DNA from: Diplonema japonicum
Lineage: Eukaryota; Euglenozoa; Diplonemea; Diplonemida; Diplonemidae
DNA: 64,000 bases
NCBI GenBank assembly: GCA_964019335.1
Contig: OZ025650.1
Location: 323,001-387,000 of the forward strand
Direction: 5' to 3'
The notes under the pieces are model-generated. The model was not told the DNA's origin. It saw only the letters and a list, made by a program, of their open reading frames with translations, and made no database searches. Below are positions 38,645 to 48,257 of this stretch, in pieces; within the stretch, counting starts at the first letter, position 1; each line of letters opens with the position of its first letter. The position numbers and the translations under genes were made by a program.

Positions 38645-38716
38645 AGTTCTTGCCCGAGTCATTTACCTGCAGTGGCGATGTCGAAGACTGCGCCCAGAGG
38701 CTGATTACCAAGGGCT
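38645..38716 (-). ncRNA. H/ACA-like RNA, family H copy 4, long form
   Basis: Same upstream extension as copy 1, leading into family I. Confidence 0.55.
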
Positions 38717-38774
38717 GGCTTCTCTTAACAATGGGTTGGGAACGTGAACTAACTGGATGCATTGCATCATGCCA

Positions 38775-38850
38775 AGCACTCTTGGACAGGAAATGATGAG
38801 CTTGAGGTAGGTAGCGAGGCGCAGTCACAGCTCGAGGCACTGTCCTGTGT
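38775..38850. ncRNA. Guide-like RNA, family I copy 4, strand ambiguous
   Basis: Matches copy 1 (CCTGTG after the stem). Confidence 0.4.
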
Positions 38851-38900
38851 TCATCTGAGATCTGTCTTTTCTCCCTCTTCTTCACCCACAAGAGCTCAGT

Positions 38901-38990
38901 GGTCAGGACAAATTGCAGTTACTGTCGTCAGGAACGAGTGTTTCCGACTGAGAGATCAGGTATTTATAACTTACAGGTTGTCATCACTGC
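38901..38990 (-). ncRNA. Box C/D snoRNA, family J copy 3
   Basis: One base shorter near the internal guide (ATTTATAAC); boxes intact. Confidence 0.74.
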
Positions 38991-39102
38991 TTTAAAACAA
39001 TTCTCTTTTTCAGATATGGGTCAAGTGATGGGAACAGTTCAGAAAATGTAATCGGTGCTTCTTTCTTGTTTTGACTTTTTTTTAAAAATGTATGTACTGC
39101 AA

Positions 39103-39354
39103 TGCATGTCAATAATAATAACTTGGGACAAAAGGTAAGATGGAAGAGAAGAAAAAGAAGATAGAACGGTTCAAAATACCCACACCCACAGGTGATGAGC
39201 TCAAAATAAAATAGGAGGGAAGGGAAAGGATCTTTAAGCTAAAGTTCAAACTTTCCTGAAAAAGGCCAACAGGTGGCGTAAAAAGGGAGGAAAAAAGGGA
39301 CTCCCTTTTTTTTCTTTTTAAATCTAACAGCTAACTGGGCTATGTAGCTAGGGT
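39103..39354. other. 3' flank of paralog 2
   Basis: Shares the ATGCATGTCAATAATAATAA block with the other paralogs. A second copy of the gene's last codons (AAGCTAAAGTTCAAACTTTCCTG) at 39236-39262 hints at a duplicated, broken 3' end. Confidence 0.55.
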
Positions 39355-39813
39355 TCAAGCTTTCTTGGAAAAGGCCCAAGTCAAGCCGGACCAGACATGG
39401 CGCAGTCCGAAAGGAAGCTTCGAAGAAAATGTCGGTGTTGTTGCTTCCTCCTCCACAGTCTCCTCCACAGGCGTAATTGCTTGCTCCTTCACAGTCTCCT
39501 CCTCCACAGGCGTAATTGCTTGCCCTTTCACCACAGTCTCCACCACGGGCGTAATTGCTTGCTCCTCCACCATAGTCTGCTCGACCACAGTCGGTGCTGG
39601 AGCTTGTTCCTCCACCACAGGCGTTATTGTCTCCACCATCGCCGGTGTTGTTGCTTCCTCCTCCAACATGGTCGGCGTTACTGTGTTCTCTTCCACCATA
39701 GTCTCCTCCACCACAGTCGGTGCTGGAGCTTGTTCCTCCACCACAGGCGTTATTGTTTGTTCCTCCATAGTCCCATCTACCACGGTCAGTGTTGTTGCTT
39801 GATCCTCCGACAT
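39355..39813 (-). CDS. Array-associated paralog 2, internally deleted, 152 aa
   Basis: Start aligns with paralogs 1 and 3 (upstream DNA shared). The N-terminus is an expanded Thr/Val/Glu/Gln repeat (EEQAPAPTVVEE, EEQAITPVVE) of about 125 residues. It then jumps directly to SKLPFGLRHVWSGLTWAFSKK, the last 21 residues of the family. The whole central domain of about 350 residues is missing, with the frame kept. Either a decaying copy or a short protein made only of repeat and tail; the repeat expansion and open frame argue that it is still translated. Confidence 0.65.
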   Translation of the reverse strand: MSEDQATTLTVVDGTMEEQTITPVVEEQAPAPTVVEETMVEENTVTPTMLEEEATTPAMVETITPVVEEQAPAPTVVEQTMVEEQAITPVVETVVKGQAITPVEEETVKEQAITPVEETVEEEATTPTFSSKLPFGLRHVWSGLTWAFSKKA

Positions 39814-39924
39814 AGTTGGTGTTGTTGCTTGCGGTGTAGAAACCTATGGGTGGGTGGGTGGGTAGTGACAAGGGGGAAAACGAGAACAAAATGTCTCACA
39901 CTTCCTGTTGCATTCGGCAAACAG

Positions 39925-40040
39925 CTCACCATTGATCAGAAGTCAGGTAGGGTGTTCTTGGAATCGTTGCTCAACAAGTGATTGTTTGAAGATCTTCAGA
40001 TTGGCTAGGGCGGTAGAATTCCAGGTTGTCATCACTTCAA
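39925..40040 (-). ncRNA. Box C/D snoRNA, family F copy 3
   Basis: Terminal stem, C and D boxes intact. Confidence 0.75.
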
Positions 40041-40071
40041 TTGGAGGTTTTCTCTTTGTGGCAAAATGAAA

Positions 40072-40083
40072 AAAAAAATTAAA

Positions 40084-40123
<40 letters not shown>
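40072..40123. repeat. A-run followed by (TA)n
   Basis: A homopolymer then about 11 TA units between families F and D. The same junction is repeated at 49223-49293. Confidence 0.9.
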
Positions 40124-40125
<2 letters not shown>

Positions 40126-40204
40126 CAGCTAGGGGCGAAAGAATAAAGTCACATTGTCTAGTAATTCAACAGAAAGTATTTGTTAACGTTGTTTATCATC
40201 ATAA
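40123..40204 (-). ncRNA. Box C/D snoRNA, family D copy 2
   Basis: Guides unchanged. Confidence 0.87.
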
Positions 40205-40246
40205 AAAACGACAAGACTGAAACAGAACAGAAACAACCCTCCAATG

Positions 40247-40331
40247 AATCAGCTTGGAACCCGAAATACAAGTTTATAACTCACGAAAGTATTCATGTGA
40301 AACACGGAACATTGTACTTTCTCATCATTTC
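40247..40331 (-). ncRNA. Box C/D snoRNA, family E copy 4
   Basis: Identical to copy 3. Confidence 0.85.
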
Positions 40332-40373
40332 GCGTGACAAAGAAAAGAGAAATGAATAGAAAGAAGAAAAAAA

Positions 40374-40462
40374 TGTCAGTCCTCGACCTATTCTTTATAT
40401 GCTCATCTCCCAGGGGTTTCCTGGGATGCACAGAGATTCCTAATGTATTGTACATCATCCAA
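40374..40462 (-). ncRNA. Box C/D snoRNA, family C copy 6 (type 2)
   Basis: Type 2 register; C box GATGATGT. Confidence 0.82.
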
Positions 40463-40495
40463 TGGTTCTCATAAGGGATGGGCGGAAGAATGTGA

Positions 40496-40593
40496 TGTCA
40501 GCGGTGTCCTAAGGGTAATTAAGTTTTGCCATTTCTCGGGCATCGCACCTTGTGCTCCGACTGGGGCGGCATCATAGTGATTGTCATCATCAA
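40496..40593 (-). ncRNA. Box C/D snoRNA, family A copy 10
   Basis: Four-T variant. Confidence 0.88.
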
Positions 40594-40616
40594 AGAAAAA
40601 GGGCGAAAAAGGATAT

Positions 40617-40696
40617 GGTCAGACGAAACCCGAAAGTTAACTTCACTGCAAATGCATCAGGTCTTGAAACACATTGGAAAGTAATGTCATCATTTA
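40617..40696 (-). ncRNA. Box C/D snoRNA, family B copy 5
   Basis: Same flanks as copy 2 (duplicated block). Confidence 0.88.
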
Positions 40697-40797
40697 AAGG
40701 GGGCTGGGCAAACACGAAACACAATTTTCCTTCTCGTGTGGTGGCTTCCCTTTAAAATTTGCGGAAAAGGAAGATATCTTCGGTAGAGAAAAAAGAT

Positions 40798-40885
40798 TGT
40801 CAGTCTCGACCTATTCTTTATATGCTCATCTCCCAGGGGTTTCCTGGGATGCACAGAGATTCCTAATGTATTGTACATCATCCAA
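40798..40885 (-). ncRNA. Box C/D snoRNA, family C copy 7 (type 1)
   Basis: Type 1 register, unlike the type 2 copy 420 nt away. Confidence 0.82.
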
Positions 40886-40926
40886 TGGTTCATGGGTGCG
40901 GGAAAAGAAAAAAAGGAAGAATGTGA

Positions 40927-41025
40927 TGTCAGCGGTGTCCTAAGGGTAATTAAGTTTTTGCCATTTCTCGGGCATCGCACCTTGTGCTCCGACTGGGGCG
41001 GCATCATAGTGATTGTCATCATCGA
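40927..41025 (-). ncRNA. Box C/D snoRNA, family A copy 11
   Basis: Five-T variant. Confidence 0.88.
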
Positions 41026-41559
41026 GATTCCCACGTGCAAGTGTCACATTCTTATTGTCCCCCAGCACCAACTATGTTGTATGTGTGAAAGTAGGATAAT
41101 AAATATTGAAAAGAGAGAGAAGAAAAGAGAGAGAAGAAAAGAGAGAGAACAGTGTCCACAGGCTGAAAGCAGGCAGCAAGCGAGGACTCAGCTTGTGGCG
41201 AGCCCGTCAAACCCACTGCATGCTGTGCTGTTCTTTAAAAGAAAACAATTTATATGAATTTTTAAAAAAAATATAAGGAGGGGGAAGGACAAGAAAAAAG
41301 GAAGCTGTGGAAGCGGGAAACAAGCTGAAACAAGGAAGCAGAAAGGGCAGCAGCCGTATGGCGAAGAAAGTTCTTGCGCCGGCGCTTTGCTTCCTATGTT
41401 CTGATTCATCTTTTCTCCCCGCTTTTTTTTTTTTTTTTTTTTTTCTTTTTTTGGTAAGTCATTTTAAAAAATAAGGATAGGGAAAGAACAAAAAAAAAGA
41501 AATAAAAAAAAGAAAATACATCGAGCTAGAACGGTCAAAAAAGTTTCGTTTTTTTTTTT
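41026..41559. other. Spacer before helicase gene end
   Basis: Contains three tandem AAAAGAGAGAGAAG units (about 41108-41150) and A/T runs. No gene seen. Confidence 0.7.
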
Positions 41560-42810
41560 TCAAACAAGGTGCTCCGCAAAGTCAAGGGGAAGCTCTTGGA
41601 TAGGAGCCTTGTAGTGGTCGCGGATTGTGCGGAAGGTAGGGGTGGCTTGGGGGGAGACGAAGTTGATGGCGACGCCCTTCCTCCCGTACCTCCCACAGCG
41701 ACCGATCCTGTGGAGGTAGGGCTCGGGGCGGGAGGGGAGGTCGTAGTTGACGACGATGCTGACCTGTTGGACGTCGATCCCCCTGGTGAGGAGGTCCGTC
41801 GAGATGAGGACGCGCGCGGAGCCGGTGCGGAAGGCCTTCAGAGCCAGCTCCCGCCCCTCCCGCCCCAGCTCCGCGTGGATGCACGACACCGTGAAGTCCT
41901 GCTCGTTCATCTTTCGAGCCACCTCCTCCACCCGGTTCCGGCTCCTGCAGAAGATGATGCTCTGTGCGATGGCCACAGAGCTGTACAGGTCCATCAGCGT
42001 CTCCAGCTTGTAGTTTTCCTCCACCGCCACGTAGAACTGTGCGATCCCGTCCAAGGCGAGCCCCGACGGACCCCTCGCCACCAGGACCTCCGTCGGAGAC
42101 CGCAGGAACTGCCGCCCCAACGCCACCACCTCCGAAGGGAGCGTCGCCGAGAACAGCCCCACCTGCACCTCCCGAGGGACGAAGGCGAAGACCTCCCGAA
42201 CCTGCTCCTCGAACCCTTGCGACAGCATCTCGTCCGCCTCGTCCAAGATCAGCACCTTCACCTGCGTCCCGACCAGCGCCCTCCGCCGGAACAAGTCCAA
42301 GACCCTCCCGGGCGTCCCCACAGCGATCAACGGAGTCCCCGCCTTCAGACCCTCCATGTCCGCAGCCACCCGCGTCCCCCCAACGAACACCCCGACAAAC
42401 TCCCCCCCTGCAAGGTACCGTCCAAGAGCAGCCACCACATCCGCAGTCTGCTGCGCCAGCTCCCGAGTCGGCTCCAAAACCAACCCCTGCAGAGACCCCT
42501 CCCCGAAGTCCATCCGCCCCAGCACCCCGATCCCGAACGCCGCAGTCTTCCCCGTCCCAGACTGCGCCTGCGCCAACACGTCCCCGCCCCTCAACACCGG
42601 CACCACCGCCCGCTTCTGGATCGGAGAAGGCCTCTCGAACCCGTTCCCATAGATCCCCCGCAACAGGTTCGCAGACACCGGCATCTCGTCAAACTCTTCC
42701 CACACGGTCCTCTCCTCCTCCCCTTCCTCCCTCCCTCCAATCTTCACCGTGAACTCCTCTCCCTTCCTGCAGCTCTGTTGTTCGCAGGTGTTGTCGGTGT
42801 TCGTGACTGG

Positions 42811-42813
<3 letters not shown>
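41560..42813 (-). CDS. DEAD-box RNA helicase (eIF4A/FAL1-like), 417 aa
   Basis: A compact helicase core with all motifs: Q motif FERPSPIQKRAV, I AQSGTGKT, Ia PTRELAQQ, Ib TPGR, II DEAD, III SAT, IV IIFCRSR, V STDLLTRGIDVQ and VI YLHRIGRCGRYGRKG. It unwinds or clamps RNA using ATP. The size and lack of extensions match eIF4A, eIF4A-III and Dhh1; the C-terminus (DFAEHLV) is eIF4A-like but the type cannot be fixed. The ATG is directly preceded by about 30 A. Gene GC is high compared with the array around it. Confidence 0.95.
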
Positions 42814-42847
<34 letters not shown>

Positions 42848-42937
42848 ATTTTCTTTTCGTGTGTGTGTTTCTGTCTGTGGAAATGAATGTTTTGGCCTCT
42901 TTCGTTGTGTTGCTTGGTAAGACTGTGTTCACCAATG

Positions 42938-43022
42938 AATCAGCTTGGAACCCGAAATACAAGTTTATAACTCACGAAAGTATTCATGTGAAACACGGAA
43001 CATTGTACTTTCTCATCATCTC
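42938..43022 (-). ncRNA. Box C/D snoRNA, family E copy 5
   Basis: Lies about 125 nt upstream of the helicase start; C box GATGATGA. Confidence 0.85.
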
Positions 43023-43062
43023 GCGTGACAAAGAAAAGAAATGAATAGAAAGAAGAAAAAAA

Positions 43063-43151
43063 TGTCAGTCCTCGACCTATTCTTTATATGCTCATCTCCC
43101 AGGGGTTTCCTGGGATGCACAGAGATTCCTAATGTAATGTACATCATCCAA
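43063..43151 (-). ncRNA. Box C/D snoRNA, family C copy 8 (type 2)
   Basis: Type 2 register; one substitution near the C box. Confidence 0.82.
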
Positions 43152-43184
43152 TGGTTCTCATAAGGGATGGGCGGAAGAATGTGA

Positions 43185-43282
43185 TGTCAGCGGTGTCCTA
43201 AGGGTAATTAAGTTTTGCCATTTCTCGGGCATCGCACCTTGTGCTCCGACTGGGGCGGCATCATAGTGATTGTCATCATCTA
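43185..43282 (-). ncRNA. Box C/D snoRNA, family A copy 12
   Basis: Four-T variant. Confidence 0.88.
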
Positions 43283-43348
43283 AGGAGCAAAGAAAAAGAG
43301 TCACAGAAAACAGTCCCCTTCCCCGCAATTGGCAAAACAGTTTTGTGT

Positions 43349-43436
43349 GGTCAGGTAAAACCCGAAAGTCAACTTCACACAGCAAAAAGATGCATCAGGT
43401 CTTGAAACACATTGTGGAAAGTAATGTCATCATTTC
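43349..43436 (-). ncRNA. Box C/D snoRNA, family B copy 6, diverged
   Basis: The D' guide to UCUUGAAACAC is unchanged, but the centre has an insertion and the D guide reads TTTACCTGA. The most diverged B copy. Confidence 0.78.
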
Positions 43437-43486
43437 AACTCCTTCTCATTCATGTTAAATGTTTCCCTCATGCAAACCTCTCGAAC

Positions 43487-43558
43487 AAGAAATGATGAGC
43501 TTGAGGTAGGTAGCGAGGCGCAGTCACAGCTCGAGGCACTGTCCTGAAGACTTTTTTC
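43487..43558. ncRNA. Guide-like RNA, family I copy 5, stem lost
   Basis: The ATGATGA to CTGA interior is intact but the GGACAG half of the stem is replaced, so only the plus-strand C/D reading survives here. Confidence 0.4.
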
Positions 43559-43712
43559 CTGTGTGTCTTGCAGACACAAAGTAAAAGGAAGGTTGTGTCT
43601 TGCCATGAAGTTGCCCTTGCAGTGCGAGAAGGGGCGTCCTGCAGGTTTGATCGTCATGGCGGAAAGTGAATGGAAGTGTACGAAACAAACGGAACGGGGC
43701 AACTAGAGCCAC

Positions 43713-43783
43713 AGTTCTTGCCCGAGTCATTGACCTGCAGTGGCGATGTCGAAGACTGCGCCCAGAGGCTGGTTACCAAGGGC
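43713..43783 (-). ncRNA. H/ACA-like RNA, family H copy 5, short form
   Basis: Same H-M block as at 37346. Confidence 0.6.
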
Positions 43784-43818
43784 GGGTAAGAAACAATAAC
43801 TTCTGCGTCTTCCTGGTT

Positions 43819-43913
43819 GCTCAGAAGTTGTGAAAGCTTTATCAAGAGTGTTGTATTCAGCCGGAGGCCTCGTGGCCCCGTCGTATAGTACCGATCCTGT
43901 TTCTCATCATCGC
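43819..43913 (-). ncRNA. Box C/D snoRNA, family M copy 2
   Basis: Identical boxes to copy 1. Confidence 0.78.
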
Positions 43914-43997
43914 AGGGTGGCTGGGGGGGAGAGGGAAAGAAAACTGGATCCATTTCCGGGGGATGAGGAAAAACTATGAACAACAGCAACAAACAAG

Positions 43998-44093
43998 AGT
44001 CAGCCTCCTCGACCTATTCTTTGGGTGCTCATCTCCCAGGGATTTCCTGAGATGCACAGAGATTCCTTGTGTAAAAACAAAAATCATCATTTG
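43998..44093 (-). ncRNA. Box C/D snoRNA, C-prime copy 2
   Basis: C box AATGATGA, D box CTGA; a few changes from copy 1 in the middle. Confidence 0.75.
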
Positions 44094-44279
44094 TTTGCTT
44101 TCCTGCTGTAGTTCGGGTAGTTTCTTCTTCTTTCGCTTTCCTTCTTGCCTGTGTTTCTGCCCATGGATGTAAATGTTTGTTACGGGTGGTCTCCTTGGCC
44201 ATGGCAACAAACTCAAGGGCAATGAAAAAACTCAAAGTACAGGACAAGCCCCCCGCTAGAGGGCCGCCCAAAAAAAGAA

Positions 44280-44361
44280 AATCAGCTAGGGGCGAAAGAA
44301 TAAAGTCACATTGTCTAGTAATTCAACAGAAAGTATTTGTTAACGTTGTTTATCATCATAA
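44280..44361 (-). ncRNA. Box C/D snoRNA, family D copy 3
   Basis: Guides unchanged; starts a D-E-C-A block. Confidence 0.87.
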
Positions 44362-44403
44362 AAAACGACAAGACTGAAACAGAACAGAAACAACCCTCCA
44401 ATG

Positions 44404-44488
44404 AATCAGCTTGGAACCCGAAATACAAGTTTATAACTCACGAAAGTATTCATGTGAAACACGGAACATTGTACTTTCTCATCATTTC
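44404..44488 (-). ncRNA. Box C/D snoRNA, family E copy 6
   Basis: Intact. Confidence 0.85.
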
Positions 44489-44530
44489 GCGTGACAAAGA
44501 AAAGAGAAATGAATAGAAAGAAGAAAAAAA

Positions 44531-44619
44531 TGTCAGTCCTCGACCTATTCTTTATATGCTCATCTCCCAGGGGTTTCCTGGGATGCACAGAGATTCCTAA
44601 TGTATTGTACATCATCCAA
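44531..44619 (-). ncRNA. Box C/D snoRNA, family C copy 9 (type 2)
   Basis: Type 2 register. Confidence 0.82.
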
Positions 44620-44652
44620 TGGTTCTCATAAGGGATGGGCGGAAGAATGTGA

Positions 44653-44700
44653 TGTCAGCGGTGTCCTAAGGGTAATTAAGTTTTTGCCATTTCTCGGGCA
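44653..44700 (-). pseudogene. Truncated family A copy 13
   Basis: The D-box half is present (five-T variant) but the sequence jumps at 44700 from CTCGGGCA to ACTACAAAACTGC, deleting the P-loop guide and C box. Probably not functional. Confidence 0.8.
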
Positions 44701-44749
44701 CTACAAAACTGCTTTTTGCTTTTTTTTTGAAACTGTCAAAGGTATTTGA

Positions 44750-44820
44750 ACTTCTTGCCCGAGTCATTTACCTGCAGTGGCGATGTCGAAGACTGCGCCC
44801 AGAGGCTGATTACCAAGGGC
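44750..44820 (-). ncRNA. H/ACA-like RNA, family H copy 6, long form
   Basis: Hairpin kept; tail GGGCAAGAAGT has one change from the usual AAGAACT. Confidence 0.53.
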
Positions 44821-44878
44821 TGGCTTCTCTTAACAATGGGTTGGGAACGTGAACTAACTGGATGCATTGCATCATGCC

Positions 44879-44954
44879 AAGCACTCTTGGACAGGAAATG
44901 ATGAGCTTGAGGTAGGTAGCGAGGCGCAGTCACAGCTCGAGGCACTGTCCTGTG
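44879..44954. ncRNA. Guide-like RNA, family I copy 6, strand ambiguous
   Basis: As copy 1. Confidence 0.4.
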
Positions 44955-45006
44955 TTCATCTGAGATCTGTCTTTTCTCCCTCTTCTTCACCCACAAGAGC
45001 TCAGTG

Positions 45007-45031
45007 GTCAGGACAAATTGCAGTTACTGTC
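45007..45031 (-). pseudogene. Truncated family J copy 4
   Basis: Only the D-box end remains; it is joined at 45031 directly to the leader of a family C copy. Confidence 0.75.
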
Positions 45032-45036
45032 AAAAA

Positions 45037-45125
45037 TGTCAGTCCTCGACCTATTCTTTATATGCTCATCTCCCAGGGGTTTCCTGGGATGCACAGAGAT
45101 TCCTAATGTATTGTACATCATCCAA
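45037..45125 (-). ncRNA. Box C/D snoRNA, family C copy 10 (type 2)
   Basis: Type 2 register; follows the recombination junction. Confidence 0.82.
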
Positions 45126-45158
45126 TGGTTCTCATAAGGGATGGGCGGAAGAATGTGA

Positions 45159-45257
45159 TGTCAGCGGTGTCCTAAGGGTAATTAAGTTTTTGCCATTTCT
45201 CGGGCATCGCACCTTGTGCTCCGACTGGGGCGGCATCATAGTGATTGTCATCATCTA
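45159..45257 (-). ncRNA. Box C/D snoRNA, family A copy 14
   Basis: Five-T variant. Confidence 0.88.
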
Positions 45258-45268
45258 CTTTCGAATGG

Positions 45269-45352
45269 AGTCAGCTAGGGGCGAAAGAAAAAAGTCACAT
45301 TGTCTAGTAATTCAACAGATAAAGAATGTTTGCAGATTGTTATCATCATTTC
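45269..45352 (-). ncRNA. Box C/D snoRNA, family D copy 4, diverged
   Basis: D guide intact; the 5' half is changed (AATGATGATAACAATC) but keeps the C box. Confidence 0.8.
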
Positions 45353-46223
45353 AAACAAAAAAAGTGTAAGGATCTTGCAAACAACATGGTGTATAACACA
45401 AAAAAGTGAAGTATGAAACGGGGGGAAGAAAGTTCTAAATAAATAAGTATTCCTTTATTATTATTATTTTTTTTTTTTTGAATTCGCAAACCCCCGCTCT
45501 CTGTAAACATTTACCCAAAAAAAGAGAAAAAAAATTGGGGTCGTACCTGCGGGGCTGTTAATGATTAGAGATATGAGGGATTACCCATTGTGTGGAAGAG
45601 GGAAGAGGAAAAAAGAGAGGAGTGCAAGGAAAAAAAGGCAAGGGGGAAATCTCGTAAATGTTCATGTGAAGCTTTCCCACTCCTTTTTCGCCACCATCAT
45701 TCCATTTTTAAAAAGCTTTTTTTTTGTACTTCTACTATTGAAGAAACTAATAGGGACAAAACAAAAATATGGGGGGAACGCTGGCGTTACACGCCCCCCC
45801 CCCCTTTTTTTTCTTTTCTTCTTGGTAAGATTCAGTTCTATTGTAATTTCATTCTTTTTTGTTTTTCCTTTCTTTCTCTCTCGGTTCGTTATACCGTTGT
45901 TTTAAAACATAAAAGGTAAAAGTTGAGAGATCCGAGAAAAAGAAAATGGGTCATATCCATGTTATCCCCACCACCGTTGGGGAACTAAAAAAAAAAAAAC
46001 ATTTCTTTTTTTTTTTCTGTAATGGTAAAGGTTGTGTGGGGAAAAAAAAAAAGATTCTCCTTATTACAGTAAAAGGGAGGGGGATGAGGGGGAAAAAAAA
46101 AACAATAGAAGGGGGGAAAAAAAAAACACACAAACACACCCAAAGTTTTATTTTCGGGGAGGAAGGGAAGAGGGGGGGGGGGGGGGGGGGGGGTGACAAT
46201 TTCCCCCCATCTTTTTTCTATGT
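45353..46223. other. Intergenic, homopolymer-rich
   Basis: A/T and G/C runs, including about 24 consecutive G near 46170-46193. No gene or guide RNA seen. Confidence 0.75.
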
Positions 46224-48257
46224 TCAATACTGCAACATAAGAGGTTGTTCCAAGGGCGTGGCACCCATTTTCTGCGCAGGCTGTATCGGCTCGAGAGGCC
46301 GGGCACTGTATTTTGTCACGTTATGTTTATCGAGAGAATCTTGGAGGTCAGAAGGAAGGTAGTAAGGCTTGTCCTTACCATTGTTGACATCGAGGTCTTG
46401 ACAGAAAGACAACAGAACGGTGTCAACACAAACTGAAAAAACCGCAGCGAAGATGGAAGCGATGATGTAGGCGATGATGGCGATGACGATTAGGGTTAAA
46501 ACACAATCTTCGGTTGCAATGTTGTCACCTGTCATGTCAAACTGTACAATGCACAACCAACCGAGCGCGGTGCTCAGCGCCACGATTTGAAGCTTCCCGA
46601 AAAGCATAACCCAGTCTGCAATGAAGTTAACGGCAATGACGTCGAAAGCATGGCGCATCAACAAAAACAACGCACGCTTCGCACCAGAACAGAAATTGTC
46701 CCCACACATCGCAGTCATAATGTACGCATTACGATTGATAAACTTGATCAGCCGCTCGAAACACGCCAAGCAGCACTGCACGCATTTGATGAAACATGTT
46801 ACAACATCAGAATCAGACAGCCTCCGCATCCTCTCCTCCATCGCCTGCATTATGATCCTTATCAACTGTATGATAGCTACGATCAGCGAGCCTATCATCA
46901 CCGTTCCCAAATGGTATCTTATCGTTAATGTAAGCCCTTTTGCAACGCCTCCTTGTGGCTGTTTGTGGTCTCCTGGTACACTCCAGTACCAGAACACCGC
47001 ACAGAACGCTAGAATCATGAAACCCGTGGCGTTTAGAAGCGCCATGGACCAGAGAAGCATGAAAAGATTGTATAAGTGCGCGTATATCCGCCAGTTTTCG
47101 TCGCCCAGTACCTCGACGAATGCTTGCGTTGCGTTGCCAAGCTCTTCTGACTGTTCCGTAACGTTACCCCACCACACCACTTCTTCCTTTTTCAAATCTC
47201 CGATCGTTTGTATGAACAACGCTGTGACAATATGGAAAATAATCACTGGAATCATCACGAAAACGATGCACGGTGGGACCAACGTCATGGTAGGGATCGT
47301 GATGGGGATCTTCGAGGCTTCTTCGATTGTGTCGCACGCCACGTTAATGTTCTTACAGAAAAACACGCACAGCAAAGTATATATCACAAAAAAGGCTGCT
47401 GTGGCAATGAGAAAGAGAAGCCACATGTTCTTGCTGCTTCCAGACGACGATCGATCCCAATTGCTATAACAAATGTAAGTTATGAAACCCGACCCGAAAA
47501 AAAGAAGGATCAACGAAATGAACACCGTTGGCTTCACAGTCCGGCGTAAGATGAAAAGCCACAAATACGAGATCAACACTGTGGCACCAGCGCATAGACC
47601 CACAACGTGGATGGAATCGCGTAGTTGAGCGAAGGCGGTACCCATGGTGCCGGCGATACCGAAGATATTGGTGATGTCTCCTGTGAGCTCCTCAGGGTGT
47701 GCTGGGATGCATCGGTGTATGACTTCCTTTGTTTCTAATGGAGAATCGAAACTAACCTTTTCCCCGTTCATTTCCTCCGTGCCGTCGTACCAGAGTACTG
47801 TGTCGCCTTTGTCGGGGCATTTATCTACGCAGAGGCCGAGTTTTAAAGAGTCTTTTATAAGATCTTCGCAGGTAGGACCGCTCTGAGCGACGAGCCTTCC
47901 TGCGCAAGTTTCGGCGGAGGGAATGGGGTACGCTATTTTATCCAGATCGGACCACGCCAGCTTTTTCCCATCTCTTGTGATATTCACTGTGAACGAAATA
48001 TTTTCTGCATGGTGCCCGCAAAGATTCCCTGCCCTGTCCAGCCCGTACAGTAGTCGATTAGGGTCGCCTTGACTGTACCCTGCAAAGGCCAACGTCATCA
48101 TCAAGATCCATGCTGCTGCATAAATCAGAAACCCGCATAAATCCGTGCAACCTCTCTGTGCGTAGAACCCAATCTCACTCGACCCGAACTGCCTCCTCGG
48201 CGAGTATCTTGCTGCCCTTTCCTCTTGCTTCTCTCTTTTGCTTTGGCCACCGCCCAT
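46224..48257 (-). CDS. Choline-transporter-like (CTL/SLC44) membrane protein, 677 aa
   Basis: Family signatures: CTDLCGFLIYAAAW with the first span, GDPNRLLYGLDRAGNLCG after it, and late DNFCSGAKRALFLLMRHAF and FGKLQIV. About ten membrane spans are visible, with a large Cys-containing extracellular loop (residues about 62-210) between spans 1 and 2, as in CTL proteins. CTLs move choline or ethanolamine across the plasma or mitochondrial membrane. The N-terminus MGGGQSKREK fits N-myristoylation (Gly2, Ser6). No intron is needed; length is normal for the family. Confidence 0.95.
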   Translation of the reverse strand: MGGGQSKREKQEERAARYSPRRQFGSSEIGFYAQRGCTDLCGFLIYAAAWILMMTLAFAGYSQGDPNRLLYGLDRAGNLCGHHAENISFTVNITRDGKKLAWSDLDKIAYPIPSAETCAGRLVAQSGPTCEDLIKDSLKLGLCVDKCPDKGDTVLWYDGTEEMNGEKVSFDSPLETKEVIHRCIPAHPEELTGDITNIFGIAGTMGTAFAQLRDSIHVVGLCAGATVLISYLWLFILRRTVKPTVFISLILLFFGSGFITYICYSNWDRSSSGSSKNMWLLFLIATAAFFVIYTLLCVFFCKNINVACDTIEEASKIPITIPTMTLVPPCIVFVMIPVIIFHIVTALFIQTIGDLKKEEVVWWGNVTEQSEELGNATQAFVEVLGDENWRIYAHLYNLFMLLWSMALLNATGFMILAFCAVFWYWSVPGDHKQPQGGVAKGLTLTIRYHLGTVMIGSLIVAIIQLIRIIMQAMEERMRRLSDSDVVTCFIKCVQCCLACFERLIKFINRNAYIMTAMCGDNFCSGAKRALFLLMRHAFDVIAVNFIADWVMLFGKLQIVALSTALGWLCIVQFDMTGDNIATEDCVLTLIVIAIIAYIIASIFAAVFSVCVDTVLLSFCQDLDVNNGKDKPYYLPSDLQDSLDKHNVTKYSARPLEPIQPAQKMGATPLEQPLMLQY

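Noticed and set aside
41569-43044. A 491-codon plus-strand ORF
   Set aside because: Shadow of the DEAD-box helicase; Pro/Arg/Leu-rich composition comes from the GC-rich antisense strand.
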